This document shows, one piece after another, positions 38,293 to 46,897 of a stretch of 64,000 bases of DNA (the first letter of the stretch is position 1; each line of letters begins with the position of its first letter). The DNA is from an uncultured Planctomycetaceae bacterium. Lineage in GTDB: Bacteria; Planctomycetota; Planctomycetia; Planctomycetales; Planctomycetaceae. Location of the stretch: NCBI GenBank assembly GCA_903871805.1, contig CAIQIE010000225.1, positions 1 through 64,000 of the forward strand, read 5' to 3'. The position numbers were made by a program, and so were the translations under genes. The notes under the pieces are model-generated. The model had not been told where the DNA came from and ran no database searches. It was given only the letters and a program-made list of their open reading frames with translations.

Positions 38293-39405
38293 TCACGCGG
38301 CTCGTCGCAGCGGCTTCTGAGGCATTTGAATGATGGGGCGTTCCCTGAGATAGGGAGCCAGCAGGTTATGGTGATCGCAGTAGTTTCTCAGTTCCTCCAG
38401 AGACATCGCGTTTGCGGGCGAGCTGATGTAGGCGTCATGGACTTCCGGGGAGACGAGGTCGCTGTAGTCATACGCGATTTCCTCATAAACACTGCGGAAA
38501 GCGGGGAGTACGGCAAACATCTCGGTGAGTTCCACGGTTCGTCGTGTTTCCTCATCGCTCATCAATTCTTCGTACAGTTTTTCGCCAGGCTTGGCTCCGA
38601 TCTCGGTGATGGGCATGCGAGTCGAAGAGAATCCGTACTGATCGGCCAGCGAGTCGATCATGACTCGTGCAAGATCGGCAATCTGAATGACAGGCATCTT
38701 TGTTACGAAGACTTCACCGCCGCGGGCCTTTTCAGCGGCTGCAAGCACGAGGCGACAGCTATCCTCAAGCGTCATAATAAATCGTGTCATGCGGTGGTCC
38801 GTCAGCGTGACGGGGCCACCATTTTCGATTTGTCGGGCGAAAATCGGAATGACCGACCCACGGGAGCCGAGGACATTTCCGAAGCGGGTAGAGCTGAAGA
38901 TTGTGCGTCGCTGCATCTTCAGGCTGTTGGCTGCAGTAAACAGGCGTTCGCCCATCAGTTTGGACGTCCCCATCACGTTGGTTGGGTTTACCGCTTTGTC
39001 GGAGCTTGTAAAAATCACGCGTTCCACATCATTGTTCAGCGCGGCATCAATCACATTTCTGACGCCCATAATGTTCGTCTGCACGGCGTCAAAAGGTGCG
39101 CGTTCGCACAGAATCACATGTTTCAGGGCTGCCGTGTGCAGGACAATATCCACACCTGCGAACATGCGATTGAGCTTATCGGCATCGCGTACGTCACCAA
39201 TCTGGCACAGACTGGAAACACGCTGTTCCGGATGCTGTCGGGAATGCTCCATCAACTCCTGTTCAAGAAAGAACACCTCTGATTCATTGGTGTCGATCGC
39301 CCGGATTTCCCCTGGCTGATGACTGAGCAGTTGTCGTACCAGCTCGCGTCCTACGGTTCCACATCCACCTGTCACAAGTACTGTTTTGCCGGAAAAAAAA
39401 GACAT
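38293..39405 (-). CDS. CapD/PseB-like nucleotide-sugar dehydratase (extended SDR)
   Basis: A 370-aa protein. The Rossmann glycine motif TVLVTGGCGTVGRELVRQLL is at residues 8-27. AALKHVILCERAPFDAVQTNIMG and SSDKAVNPTNVMGTSKLMGERL are hallmarks of UDP-GlcNAc 4,6-dehydratases (inverting PseB/FlaA1 and CapD-type polysaccharide proteins). The usual catalytic Y-x3-K reads M-x3-K here (NVMGTSK), as in PseB-like enzymes. It should make a deoxy-keto sugar nucleotide for the glycan. The protein ends MPQKPLRRAA, a tail shared with other proteins in the row. Confidence 0.82.
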   Translation of the reverse strand: MSFFSGKTVLVTGGCGTVGRELVRQLLSHQPGEIRAIDTNESEVFFLEQELMEHSRQHPEQRVSSLCQIGDVRDADKLNRMFAGVDIVLHTAALKHVILCERAPFDAVQTNIMGVRNVIDAALNNDVERVIFTSSDKAVNPTNVMGTSKLMGERLFTAANSLKMQRRTIFSSTRFGNVLGSRGSVIPIFARQIENGGPVTLTDHRMTRFIMTLEDSCRLVLAAAEKARGGEVFVTKMPVIQIADLARVMIDSLADQYGFSSTRMPITEIGAKPGEKLYEELMSDEETRRTVELTEMFAVLPAFRSVYEEIAYDYSDLVSPEVHDAYISSPANAMSLEELRNYCDHHNLLAPYLRERPIIQMPQKPLRRAA

Positions 39406-39468
39406 GAGATTTCTCTGAGAGTAACGGAGGTGTCGGGGAAGAGTCGTCTGGAAGCGGATGGGAATTCA

Positions 39469-40389
39469 CTAGGCCGCGCGGTGTCGGTACAGGCTCTGAT
39501 CAATCATCTGCAGCATCGCGGTGGTGTTCAGCGAAGAGCCGAAGTGACGATTAATCTGGGCCAGCGTGATTTCCGGGTGTGCCAGCAGTTCGTTGTAACT
39601 GATATTGACCAGATTCAGGTGGGGCTGGGATGGCAGCCATCCGTAAAAATTGCGGAGTTCGCGTTCAAACAGGGCCTTCATGATGGCGTCGGGAATGTCT
39701 GTTGCAATTCCTTTGCGTTCGAGCATTTTTTTCTGAGACTGCAGAACTTCGTCCACCTGCCTTCGCATAAAGATGACCCGATACTGGCGATCGGCTGGCA
39801 GGTGTCTAAGCAGACTGTAAACCATCTTGACGGAATGCCCCGGGGCGTGATCAATCCACGAAGTGTTCTCCTGAATGGCCTTCACATCTTCAAACTCATA
39901 GTAGCCATTCGGATTGTCTTCATCGGGCGTCCTGAGCGAATCCGTCAATGCGGGAATTCCTCCAGCTTCCAGCATTCGCATCATCAGCGACGTTCCGGAC
40001 CTTGGAAGACCGGAAACGACCGTGACCCAGGGGCGATTGGTTTCTGCCGCAGGGACCTGCTCCAAAGGCGGCATCGCATCACTGGCTTTTTTCAGCAGTG
40101 TCATCAGCTGCCCTTCTGTCAATGCTCCTGTGCGACGATCCACGGTCTGACCGCTGGCCCAGGCGATGAATGTTGGCACACCGCTGATCTGATATTGCGC
40201 CGCGATGGCGGGACTGCGGTCGATGTTGAGGGAATACACATCTGCCCAGTCGCTGACTTTCACCGCCAGCTTGTCCACAACCGGCTGCATCATTTTGCAG
40301 GGTGGGCACCAGGAAGCCCAGAAGTCTACCAGGACAGGGCGGTCTGACTTCAGCACCAACTCTTCAAAATCGGATTCTCGCAGTTCCAT
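39469..40389 (-). CDS. Thioredoxin-sulfotransferase fusion protein
   Basis: A 306-aa protein. Residues 1-105 are a complete thioredoxin domain with active site WCPPC (C28, C31) and the cis-Pro loop GVPTFIAW. Residues ~120-306 are a sulfotransferase domain: 5'-phosphosulfate loop SGLPRSGTSLMMRML (from ~126), then YRVIFMRRQVDEVLQSQKKML, which fits the 3'-phosphate site. The sulfotransferase part should move sulfate from PAPS to an acceptor, probably a sugar. The fused redox domain is unusual. It lies between the dehydratase and a sulfoquinovose-synthase-like gene. It ends RHRAA. Confidence 0.85.
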   Translation of the reverse strand: MELRESDFEELVLKSDRPVLVDFWASWCPPCKMMQPVVDKLAVKVSDWADVYSLNIDRSPAIAAQYQISGVPTFIAWASGQTVDRRTGALTEGQLMTLLKKASDAMPPLEQVPAAETNRPWVTVVSGLPRSGTSLMMRMLEAGGIPALTDSLRTPDEDNPNGYYEFEDVKAIQENTSWIDHAPGHSVKMVYSLLRHLPADRQYRVIFMRRQVDEVLQSQKKMLERKGIATDIPDAIMKALFERELRNFYGWLPSQPHLNLVNISYNELLAHPEITLAQINRHFGSSLNTTAMLQMIDQSLYRHRAA

Positions 40390-40545
40390 GGTTCGTTTCG
40401 TTTCACTGTTGATAAGCCGTCAGGATTGACGGGGTCTGAAATCTGTTTTCCAGGGATCCGTTGTTAAAAATACAGGGAGCCGGGGATGGGTTGATGTGAT
40501 TGTTCTGCCAGTGACCATCGGAATCTGATCCGCATTGTCCGGGGA

Positions 40546-42024
40546 TCAGGCAACGGGTTTCCATGTCTCCAGAACTTCCAGTTTTCCATGCTCGCCCGAC
40601 CACTTGGTTTTGGGGAAAAGTGTGTCTTTCTGTGCGAGAATCCGTTCACGATGTTCGGGCTGCATCAGAACCCGGAACAGGTGACGAACTTCATCGGCAA
40701 AACCAGATTCGGACGCAAATCCGAAGCGTTCCCCAAGCTTCTCGTGGATGACCTCGTACGGATGTTCCTCGGCTTCCACTCGCGGGTTTTCGATACGCTG
40801 AACCTCAACATCCAGGCCGAATTCCCGGCCAAGTGTGGCCACCATTTGTGCGATTTGCAGCACACTGAAGACATCCGTCACCTGATTGACAACGTCGTAT
40901 TGCCCCGGTTCGGGAGGGGCGACAATCAGCCGAGTGATGCACTGCATGGCATCTCGAAGTGTGATGTAACCGCGTCGCTGATTTCCTGAGCCGTAGATCG
41001 TCAGGGGCATACCGATAACAGCCTGAGCCACAAAGCGGTTGACCACCGTCCCCCACCATTCGTCGATGTCAAATCGGGTGCTGAGGTCTGGATGAGCCTG
41101 CAGTTCTTCGGAATAGTTACCGTAGATCACACCCTGCATCACGTCATAGCTTCGCAGCCACCAGTATTTGCAGGCTTCGTAAACACTGAACGTGCCCTGC
41201 ACTTTGCTGACGTGGTAGAAACTGACAGGATCCCGAGGTGTCAATTCTCCTCCAAGACTCCATTCCTGCCCCTGATACTGCAGTACGGCGTCGCCTGGGA
41301 ACAGTCCTTCGAACAGAGGGCGTCCGGTGAGCGGACTTCCGTATTCCCCCATGGTCCCCAGTTTGATGATCGACGCATCGGGAGCATGATCACGAACACC
41401 AAAGAGCAGGCCCAGAGTTCCCACGACATTATTCTGGATCGTGTTTACAGCGCGATCCACGTCTGCCATGCTGTAGGGAGCGCTGGGGATTTCGGCGAAC
41501 TGCACGATCGATTCTGGTTGAAATTCGCGGATACAGGCAAACAGGGCATCGCGGTCCAGAAGATCGATCTCCCGAAAGTCGATATCCACACCCAGATGTT
41601 CTTTTGCGGCGGCGATTCTCTCCTGCATGGTTCGAATTTCCGTGACCGAATGAGCGCCTCGTTCGGCAACCAGTTTGCGTCTGAGCAGATTGTCGATGCC
41701 CATGACACGGCATCCCAGCTTTGCCAGTTTCAGTGCCAAAGGCCAGCCGAGGTAGCCATCCATGCCAAGAATCAGCACGCGCATTCCGTCCAGCAGATAG
41801 CCGCTGTCGGTCTTCTTCCACTCGCTGCAGGATTCAAAAGTGATGGACATCGGATCAAAATATCCAATGTCCGGGCGTCGTCGGCATTCAACAACCAATT
41901 GCCCTTCCGCAGCCTTGCGAAAGGCCGCCTGACCGCACGCGCGAAAATCCACGTGCCCCTTGAATTCCACCGCAGGACAACTCCAGCAGGTCTGGTTTGC
42001 ATTGTGGCAGGATGATTGTGTCAT
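40546..42024 (-). CDS. UDP-sulfoquinovose synthase-like epimerase (SQD1/SqdB/Agl3 family) with Cys-rich N-terminal extension
   Basis: A 492-aa protein from the ATG at 42024. From residue ~82 on it follows SQD1 closely: MRVLILGMDGYLGWPLAL, SAPYSMADVDRAVNTIQNN, KLGTMGEYG (catalytic Thr), FYHVSKVQGT (Tyr and Lys), GNQRRGYITLRD and NPRVEAEEHPYE. SQD1 makes UDP-sulfoquinovose from UDP-glucose and sulfite. The first ~80 residues are an extra segment with Cys at ~6, 13, 16, 30 and 47, possibly metal-binding. The core could start at M81 (41784) instead. No SqdX/SqdC-type lipid glycosyltransferase is adjacent, so a glycan product is more likely than sulfolipid. Confidence 0.8.
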   Translation of the reverse strand: MTQSSCHNANQTCWSCPAVEFKGHVDFRACGQAAFRKAAEGQLVVECRRRPDIGYFDPMSITFESCSEWKKTDSGYLLDGMRVLILGMDGYLGWPLALKLAKLGCRVMGIDNLLRRKLVAERGAHSVTEIRTMQERIAAAKEHLGVDIDFREIDLLDRDALFACIREFQPESIVQFAEIPSAPYSMADVDRAVNTIQNNVVGTLGLLFGVRDHAPDASIIKLGTMGEYGSPLTGRPLFEGLFPGDAVLQYQGQEWSLGGELTPRDPVSFYHVSKVQGTFSVYEACKYWWLRSYDVMQGVIYGNYSEELQAHPDLSTRFDIDEWWGTVVNRFVAQAVIGMPLTIYGSGNQRRGYITLRDAMQCITRLIVAPPEPGQYDVVNQVTDVFSVLQIAQMVATLGREFGLDVEVQRIENPRVEAEEHPYEVIHEKLGERFGFASESGFADEVRHLFRVLMQPEHRERILAQKDTLFPKTKWSGEHGKLEVLETWKPVA

Positions 42025-42114
42025 GAAACCTGAATCCGAAATCAAAGGCAAATTGTGGCAGGGATGCGAGCACAGTTACTGGAGCCCATGGCCTGCTGAA
42101 TGATCATTATTCCG

Positions 42115-43401
42115 TTACGCCGCTCGCCGCAGTCGGCCATATTTTTGAGGCAGAACGACCTCCAGAACATTTTCCACATGCATGTCGCCCGGAATCTGCC
42201 CATGTCCCTCGCCACGAACGAAGAATGATGATTCTTCATACGTATGCCGACCGTTGATCAGCGTGGGTTCCACCAGGGCCGAAAGATTCATACGTCCGGA
42301 AAGAGCCACATCTGTCGCGGGCATTACGATCAGGTCCGGCGCCCGATGCGAGAAGGGACCACTGTAAACTCCGGCGCCACGAATCACTTCGGTGGAAATC
42401 GGCATTCCTTCAACCGATACCTGCAGCAGGTACGATGTGATCGCCTGCATCAGTGACTCAGCCTCATCGGCCAGCACGGTACCGCCCGGATACCGTCCCT
42501 GACGATGCAGATAAATTCGTCCCGGATCCATGGCAAATGCTGTCGACTCGGGAAGAATATCCATACAGGAAGGACGAGCAGACGCTTTCAGCTTCAGAAA
42601 TCCGCCCTCAGCCAGAACACAGTTGAGATTTACACTTCTGCGCTGGCGAGCAAATCCGTGGTCTGAAACGGCGGCCAGTGTGGTGCGATCATCCAATCGC
42701 TCCAGAATGCGACCAATCTGCGCGTCAACCTCGTGATAGTAATCCAGAAATGTCTGGTGGAAGGACGAAGTGCTGTCTTCGTAGTCTTCCCAGAGGTAAT
42801 GGTTCAGACGGTCGGTTCCGGTGAACACGAACATGATGTTCTGCCACGATTCCCGGTCCCAGTGGTGATGCAGTGCTGAGCAGCGAGTACTCATGACACG
42901 CCGCAATTCTTCTACGAAACGCCCCTTGCCCTTTTCGACCAGAGACATGTCTGCATCAACGGAGTACTGAATACTTTCAAGCCATGGTAACTGCTCAGCG
43001 GGGTAGACCGCCCGCTTCAGATCGAGGGCCACAAAACCGGAAACCAGCATACCATTCAGTGGCTGGGCCGGGTAGGTTTGCGGCACATTCATAATCAGAC
43101 TCGGCCCCGCATCCGGCTCCGCCCAGAACGGTTTTGCACGAAATGTTCTGGACGACGTAAACCCCAGGCTGTAGCTGCCGTCCATCAGATCCGTGAATCC
43201 AAAGACATTGTGCCCGCCGGAGTTCTGCCCCGTCACGATCGACGCCCATGCCGCTGAGGAAACCTCGGGCAAGGCGGATTTCATGGGCACCAGCGTCCCC
43301 GTTTTCAGCAACTGCGCACTATTCGGCATCACGCCCATATCAGCGAATTTTTGCCACATCCATCGTGGCAGTCCATCGATGCCAAGAAGAAACAATTTCA
43401 T
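42115..43401 (-). CDS. Alkaline-phosphatase-fold phosphodiesterase/nucleotide pyrophosphatase
   Basis: A 428-aa protein. The start is the ATG at 43401, preceded by GGGAGG. The N-terminus LFLLGIDGLPRWMWQK gives the first metal Asp, EVSSAAWASIVTGQNSGGHNVFGF holds the nucleophile region, and AAVSDHGFARQ gives later metal ligands. No signal peptide is present. It belongs to the type I phosphodiesterase/nucleotide pyrophosphatase group and could act on a sugar nucleotide or lipid-linked intermediate. It is second in the minus-strand row, 90 bp before the SQD1-like gene. The C-terminus LPQKYGRLRRAA resembles that of the dehydratase. Confidence 0.75.
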   Translation of the reverse strand: MKLFLLGIDGLPRWMWQKFADMGVMPNSAQLLKTGTLVPMKSALPEVSSAAWASIVTGQNSGGHNVFGFTDLMDGSYSLGFTSSRTFRAKPFWAEPDAGPSLIMNVPQTYPAQPLNGMLVSGFVALDLKRAVYPAEQLPWLESIQYSVDADMSLVEKGKGRFVEELRRVMSTRCSALHHHWDRESWQNIMFVFTGTDRLNHYLWEDYEDSTSSFHQTFLDYYHEVDAQIGRILERLDDRTTLAAVSDHGFARQRRSVNLNCVLAEGGFLKLKASARPSCMDILPESTAFAMDPGRIYLHRQGRYPGGTVLADEAESLMQAITSYLLQVSVEGMPISTEVIRGAGVYSGPFSHRAPDLIVMPATDVALSGRMNLSALVEPTLINGRHTYEESSFFVRGEGHGQIPGDMHVENVLEVVLPQKYGRLRRAA

Positions 43402-43477
43402 GACCCCGGCCTCCCTTCCGCGATCCTGCACTCCATCGATTTCACGGTTCACTGCACAGGAAGCAGCACCCGACGGA

Positions 43478-43882
43478 CTATAAGTACCCAAGTTGCCTCA
43501 GCCGCTCAGTGACTGCTTCCGTATCTTCCTCATCCATAAATGCATCTGCTTCACACAACTCCATCAGCGTGCAGTGCAAATGAGGGATATTCTGCCTCGA
43601 AAGTTCTGAAACCAGCTTTTTTGCGTCGCTGCAGTGTTCTTCCGAGACCACGACAATTCTGCAGATCTCGCTGCCATGCAGTGAAGCCAGGGACGCCCCC
43701 ATGGAATCCCGCCAGGTCAATTTTCCTGGCGTTGTACCGCAACTGAGCGTATCGCCACTGTCAGTGACGTAAAGCGTCCCTTGCGTGGTATTCAGAGTCT
43801 GTTGTGTCAGATTCAGCAGCGCGTCGCCGCCCAGAATGACTTCCGTAATGGAGTTGGCGGTACTTGAACAGGCAGTCGTCAT
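43478..43882 (-). CDS. Uncharacterised 134-aa protein
   Basis: Not recognised. It begins TTACSSTANSITEVILGGD. A beta-rich middle (TLYVTDSGDTLSCGT, WRDSMGASLASLHGSEICRIVVVSEEH) is followed by an alpha/beta end with an acidic patch (DAFMDEEDTEAVTERL). There is no signal peptide. It is the first gene of the minus-strand glycan row, 76 bp before the phosphodiesterase, so co-transcription is likely. Confidence 0.6.
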   Translation of the reverse strand: MTTACSSTANSITEVILGGDALLNLTQQTLNTTQGTLYVTDSGDTLSCGTTPGKLTWRDSMGASLASLHGSEICRIVVVSEEHCSDAKKLVSELSRQNIPHLHCTLMELCEADAFMDEEDTEAVTERLRQLGYL

Positions 43883-44193
43883 GTTTCACCATCCCTGGTG
43901 GGTTTTTATCCCTGAACGGGGGACACGGTTATCTCAGCGGCAGTCATCCTTCCTGCGCCATAGAACAGCGGAACTGTAATCTTCTGCGGATTTTGACACA
44001 ACACGGGTTTCTGCCGCACTTTTTGCCGATTCTCGGTGAGAACATTGCCGCCAGTGGATTGTCAGGGAACAAGAGAGTTCCCCGGACGTAACTGATTTTG
44101 TGGCATGAGCGGGTGTGCGAACCCTGGGAAATTTGCTGATACGCGACAGTCTATTTTGCACACACAGTCCCGTTCCCGGGTCACGTTGGGTGC
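43883..44193. other. Divergent intergenic region
   Basis: 311 bp upstream of the glycan row and of the 44194 gene. Nothing specific was seen beyond short overlapping frames. It should contain the row's promoter. Confidence 0.35.
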
Positions 44194-44826
44194 GTGATGC
44201 TTGCAAGGCGATTCCTCGAGTTTCTACAAAACAGCGAAAACGACCGGCTTTTGCCCAAAATCCCGTTGTTTAGCGGGGCTGTTCTCGCTACAAACTCCCG
44301 CGGGTACAAGGCTGACGCTCCAGTGGGGATCTGCGGTGCGGATTCTGTTATCCAGCGACGACTTCCGGGGGGAAGATTCTTCCAGACAGGACCACGGGGC
44401 GCCGAAAACTACTGGAAGCGTCGGACTGAACAGTTCATCACTGAGATCCTCAATACAGTGGTATTGAGAGTTCGGAAGGGTGCCTTTTCGGTAGAGGGCC
44501 GTGCGTTGCAGAACAGTTCCTATCAGCGTGGTGATCTGGTTATCTATACCGTGACGAAGCAGAGCGCGCATCCGGGGCCTCGTGCCCGAGAGATCCATCC
44601 TTCGCAACTTGGTGAGGACTATTCGTATCTGGTCGACAAGTTCTGGATGGTAGCCGAGCTTCGATCCAACGAAGAGATTGTGATTGTAACACGACGTGGA
44701 AAGACCCGTCAGGTTTCGGTCAACGACCCTCTGCTTCGAAAAGCCAACTGGTGGCAGCGTCTGCGTCACCGCAATCGATTTCCCAACCCGGAAATTCTGA
44801 ACACCGCCGCAGCAAGTCACCAGTGA
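44194..44826 (+). CDS. Uncharacterised protein, start uncertain
   Basis: The frame is 210 aa from the GTG at 44194. The first ~90 residues look compositionally random. The part that reads as a real protein begins near TVVLRVRKGAFSV and includes YQRGDLVIYTVTKQSAHPGPRA, GEDYSYLVDKFWMVAEL, IVIVTRRGKTRQV and KANWWQRLRHRNRFP. A shorter start is therefore likely. This beta-rich core looks like a planctomycete-specific conserved hypothetical protein. No domain, signal peptide or partner was identified. Confidence 0.55.
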   Translation: MMLARRFLEFLQNSENDRLLPKIPLFSGAVLATNSRGYKADAPVGICGADSVIQRRLPGGRFFQTGPRGAENYWKRRTEQFITEILNTVVLRVRKGAFSVEGRALQNSSYQRGDLVIYTVTKQSAHPGPRAREIHPSQLGEDYSYLVDKFWMVAELRSNEEIVIVTRRGKTRQVSVNDPLLRKANWWQRLRHRNRFPNPEILNTAAASHQ

Positions 44827-45327
44827 ATCGCAAAAAGGGGACATTCTACTTTCTGCCGTAGGGATACCCTTAATGTACCCCGCGCCTGTGCCGCGGCTTC
44901 AAGCCGTCCTGACGCACCCCGGCAAAAGGGTACCAGAAAATAGCCAGTTGTCAGCGTAACGCCTCCACCGGAACTGTGCCCCCACGATCGTTGGAATTCG
45001 AATCCGCAAGGATGAGTCCGTCCCATTTAGATTCTCCGTCTGGTGATGAGTCATGGGAGAGGAGATCAGGATGCGCCTTCGGTTTTCTGTCACCTCTTCA
45101 GGGTGAAATTCATCAATTTGGCGATGCCTGGGGTGGCGTTCTAACTGACACCCTGTGAATGTCGCCAATCTGACTGCGATGATTTCAGAACATGCCTGCA
45201 AGGGTAGTAACTGCAGATATTCCGGGGTGAAAATAGGCAGATGCGAAATGTCATCAGCGGCCGGTGGTCCGGGTGTCGGCGAAGATGTGGATAAATTCCA
45301 CTTCATCTCCGGTTTTGATATTTGACC
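44827..45327. other. Region upstream of the HExxH gene
   Basis: 501 bp with no supported gene. It contains repeat copy A. It also contains a small stem (CGGCTTCAAGCCG near 44898), and TACCCTT at 44867 with AAGGGTA at 44927 as a longer-range inverted pair. Confidence 0.4.
44966..45109. repeat. Dispersed ~150-bp repeat, copy A
   Basis: Aligns over its length with 46481-46638 in the same orientation. Shared blocks are CACCGGAA, CCCACGAT, GGAATTCGAATCC, TCCGTCTG-GGTGAGTC-TGGGAGAGG-GATCAGGA and a final CTTC-AGG-TGAAAT. Read on the minus strand, both give fragments such as SP-THHQTE-LN and IRIPTIVG, which I take to be a repeat artefact and not a gene. Confidence 0.8.
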
Positions 45328-46464
45328 ATGCCCAGTGAGGCTGAACAGGATGTGCCCGCGTGCAATGGCCAAACATCGGCGTTCGTTGACAGTGGCGAGC
45401 GTCCTTCGATTAGCATCCTGAGGGACATCATGGGTACAGTGGGAAATGCCTCCGCATTACCGGAGAGCATCGGGGCAATGAATCAGTCCATGTTCTCCGA
45501 CGACATCGCCGCGGAGTGGTTTACCTGCAAGCCCTGTGCGATCGGCAGCCAGCAGGTTGGCGAGATTTGGCGTCGTTTCTGGCAGAATAATGCAGAAAAC
45601 GCCCTGCAATCTGCGGCAGATGGTTTAGGTCAGAGCCTGGATCGCCTGCTACATCATGTCCGCAATTTTGATCTGACCAGACGTCTGGCTCCGAGGCTAT
45701 GTGCACGGGTAGCGGATCTGATGGAGGCGATGGACCGACGGGATGGATACGCGGTGATGGATGGACTTCAGGTCTGGTGCAATGATGCCCCGGAAGACTG
45801 GTATGCAGATGACCTGATTACCGAGTCGATTGCTGCGCATGCATGGGAACAACCCCTGCTGCGAGAAATCCGATCGACTCAGGTCAGCGGCATGGGGCCG
45901 CTGGAGTTCTTTCCGCTGCTGGAATCTGACACGCTGCGGTATCACCAGATTGCGATGCATGCGCTGCACCTGATTGGTGAGGTGGATCCCGACATGCACG
46001 CGGAGATCAGCACGCATGTCTCAATGATCAAACTGTTCACCGGCAGCGGCATCGAGGGGCTCAGCACACCCAAGGCTTTTGGAGCGTTATGGCTGAAGGT
46101 TCCGACTGAAGAAAACGCATTGGCATGGTTTCTGGAGCATCTGGTCCACGAATGTTCTCATCTGCATCTGAATGCGCTCTTCTCCCTCGATCCACTGCTT
46201 TATAATCCGAACGAGATTCACCAGGCTCCGATTCGCCCTGATCCTCGTCCGATGTTCCAGATTCTTCACGGTACGTTTGTACTGGCGAGAAACTGTCGCG
46301 TTCACGCACGGCTTTGTGAGCGATTTCCGGAGTTGAATCTGCAGCCTGCCTTAGAGAAGTTTCATGAGCAGTTCCAGCGTGGGATTGCTGTCGTTGAGGG
46401 ATGTATGAAGCCAACGCGGCGGGGAGCATTGCTGTTGCAGTCTCTCAGTGAGGCAGCTGCATAG
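45328..46464 (+). CDS. HExxH putative peptide-modification protein (TIGR04267-like)
   Basis: A 378-aa protein from the ATG at 45328. The metal-site motif is HECSH at residues 274-278 inside FLEHLVHECSHLHLNALFSLDPLLYNP, followed by APIRPDPRPMFQILHGTFV. Both blocks match what I recall of the HExxH family thought to help mature ribosomally made peptides, often beside radical SAM genes. No radical SAM gene or obvious precursor peptide is within reach here. There is no signal peptide. The C-terminus is QSLSEAAA. The gene is bracketed by two direct copies of a dispersed repeat. Confidence 0.75.
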   Translation: MPSEAEQDVPACNGQTSAFVDSGERPSISILRDIMGTVGNASALPESIGAMNQSMFSDDIAAEWFTCKPCAIGSQQVGEIWRRFWQNNAENALQSAADGLGQSLDRLLHHVRNFDLTRRLAPRLCARVADLMEAMDRRDGYAVMDGLQVWCNDAPEDWYADDLITESIAAHAWEQPLLREIRSTQVSGMGPLEFFPLLESDTLRYHQIAMHALHLIGEVDPDMHAEISTHVSMIKLFTGSGIEGLSTPKAFGALWLKVPTEENALAWFLEHLVHECSHLHLNALFSLDPLLYNPNEIHQAPIRPDPRPMFQILHGTFVLARNCRVHARLCERFPELNLQPALEKFHEQFQRGIAVVEGCMKPTRRGALLLQSLSEAAA

Positions 46465-46897
46465 ACATAACGAACATCGTCACCGGAATCGGTCCACCCA
46501 CGATGGTCGGAATTCGAATCCCGAACAACGGATGACGGACAAACGCGTCTCGTTCAGATGCTCCGTCTGCCGGTGAGTCGTGGGAGAGGCGATCAGGAGG
46601 CATTCGCGGCTTTCTGGCAGCCCTTCGAGGCTGAAATGCGTGCCGGCTGCGCAACACGACAATTCAGCACAGGTGGGGATTACAGACGGCTCATTTACCG
46701 CTTCCTCACGGGCGCGGCTCCTGGGAGTTTCGGCTTCCTGGCCGGTTGTGGGTCCTGGGATTTTTCCGCTTCCTCACGGGCGCGGCTCTTGGGAGTTCCA
46801 CTCCCTGGTCGGTTGTGGGGCTGGGATTTTTCCGCTTCCTCACGGGCGCGGCTCCTGGGAGTTCCGCTTCCTGGTCGGTTGTGGGGCTGGGATTTTT
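46465..46897. other. Repeat-filled gap between HExxH and BatA genes
   Basis: 433 bp almost wholly made of dispersed repeat copy B and the 66-68 bp tandem array. No gene is supported. The flanking genes converge here. Confidence 0.7.
46481..46638. repeat. Dispersed ~150-bp repeat, copy B
   Basis: Direct counterpart of 44966-45109. It begins 16 bp after the HExxH stop codon, so the two copies flank that gene. The end GCAGCCCTTCGAGGCTGAAA is also like the motif at 9630-9647. Confidence 0.8.

Noticed and set aside
44899-45372. 157-aa minus-strand frame with IRIPTIVG-like peptide
   Set aside because: Product of the dispersed repeat; the same fragments appear in different frames in copy B.
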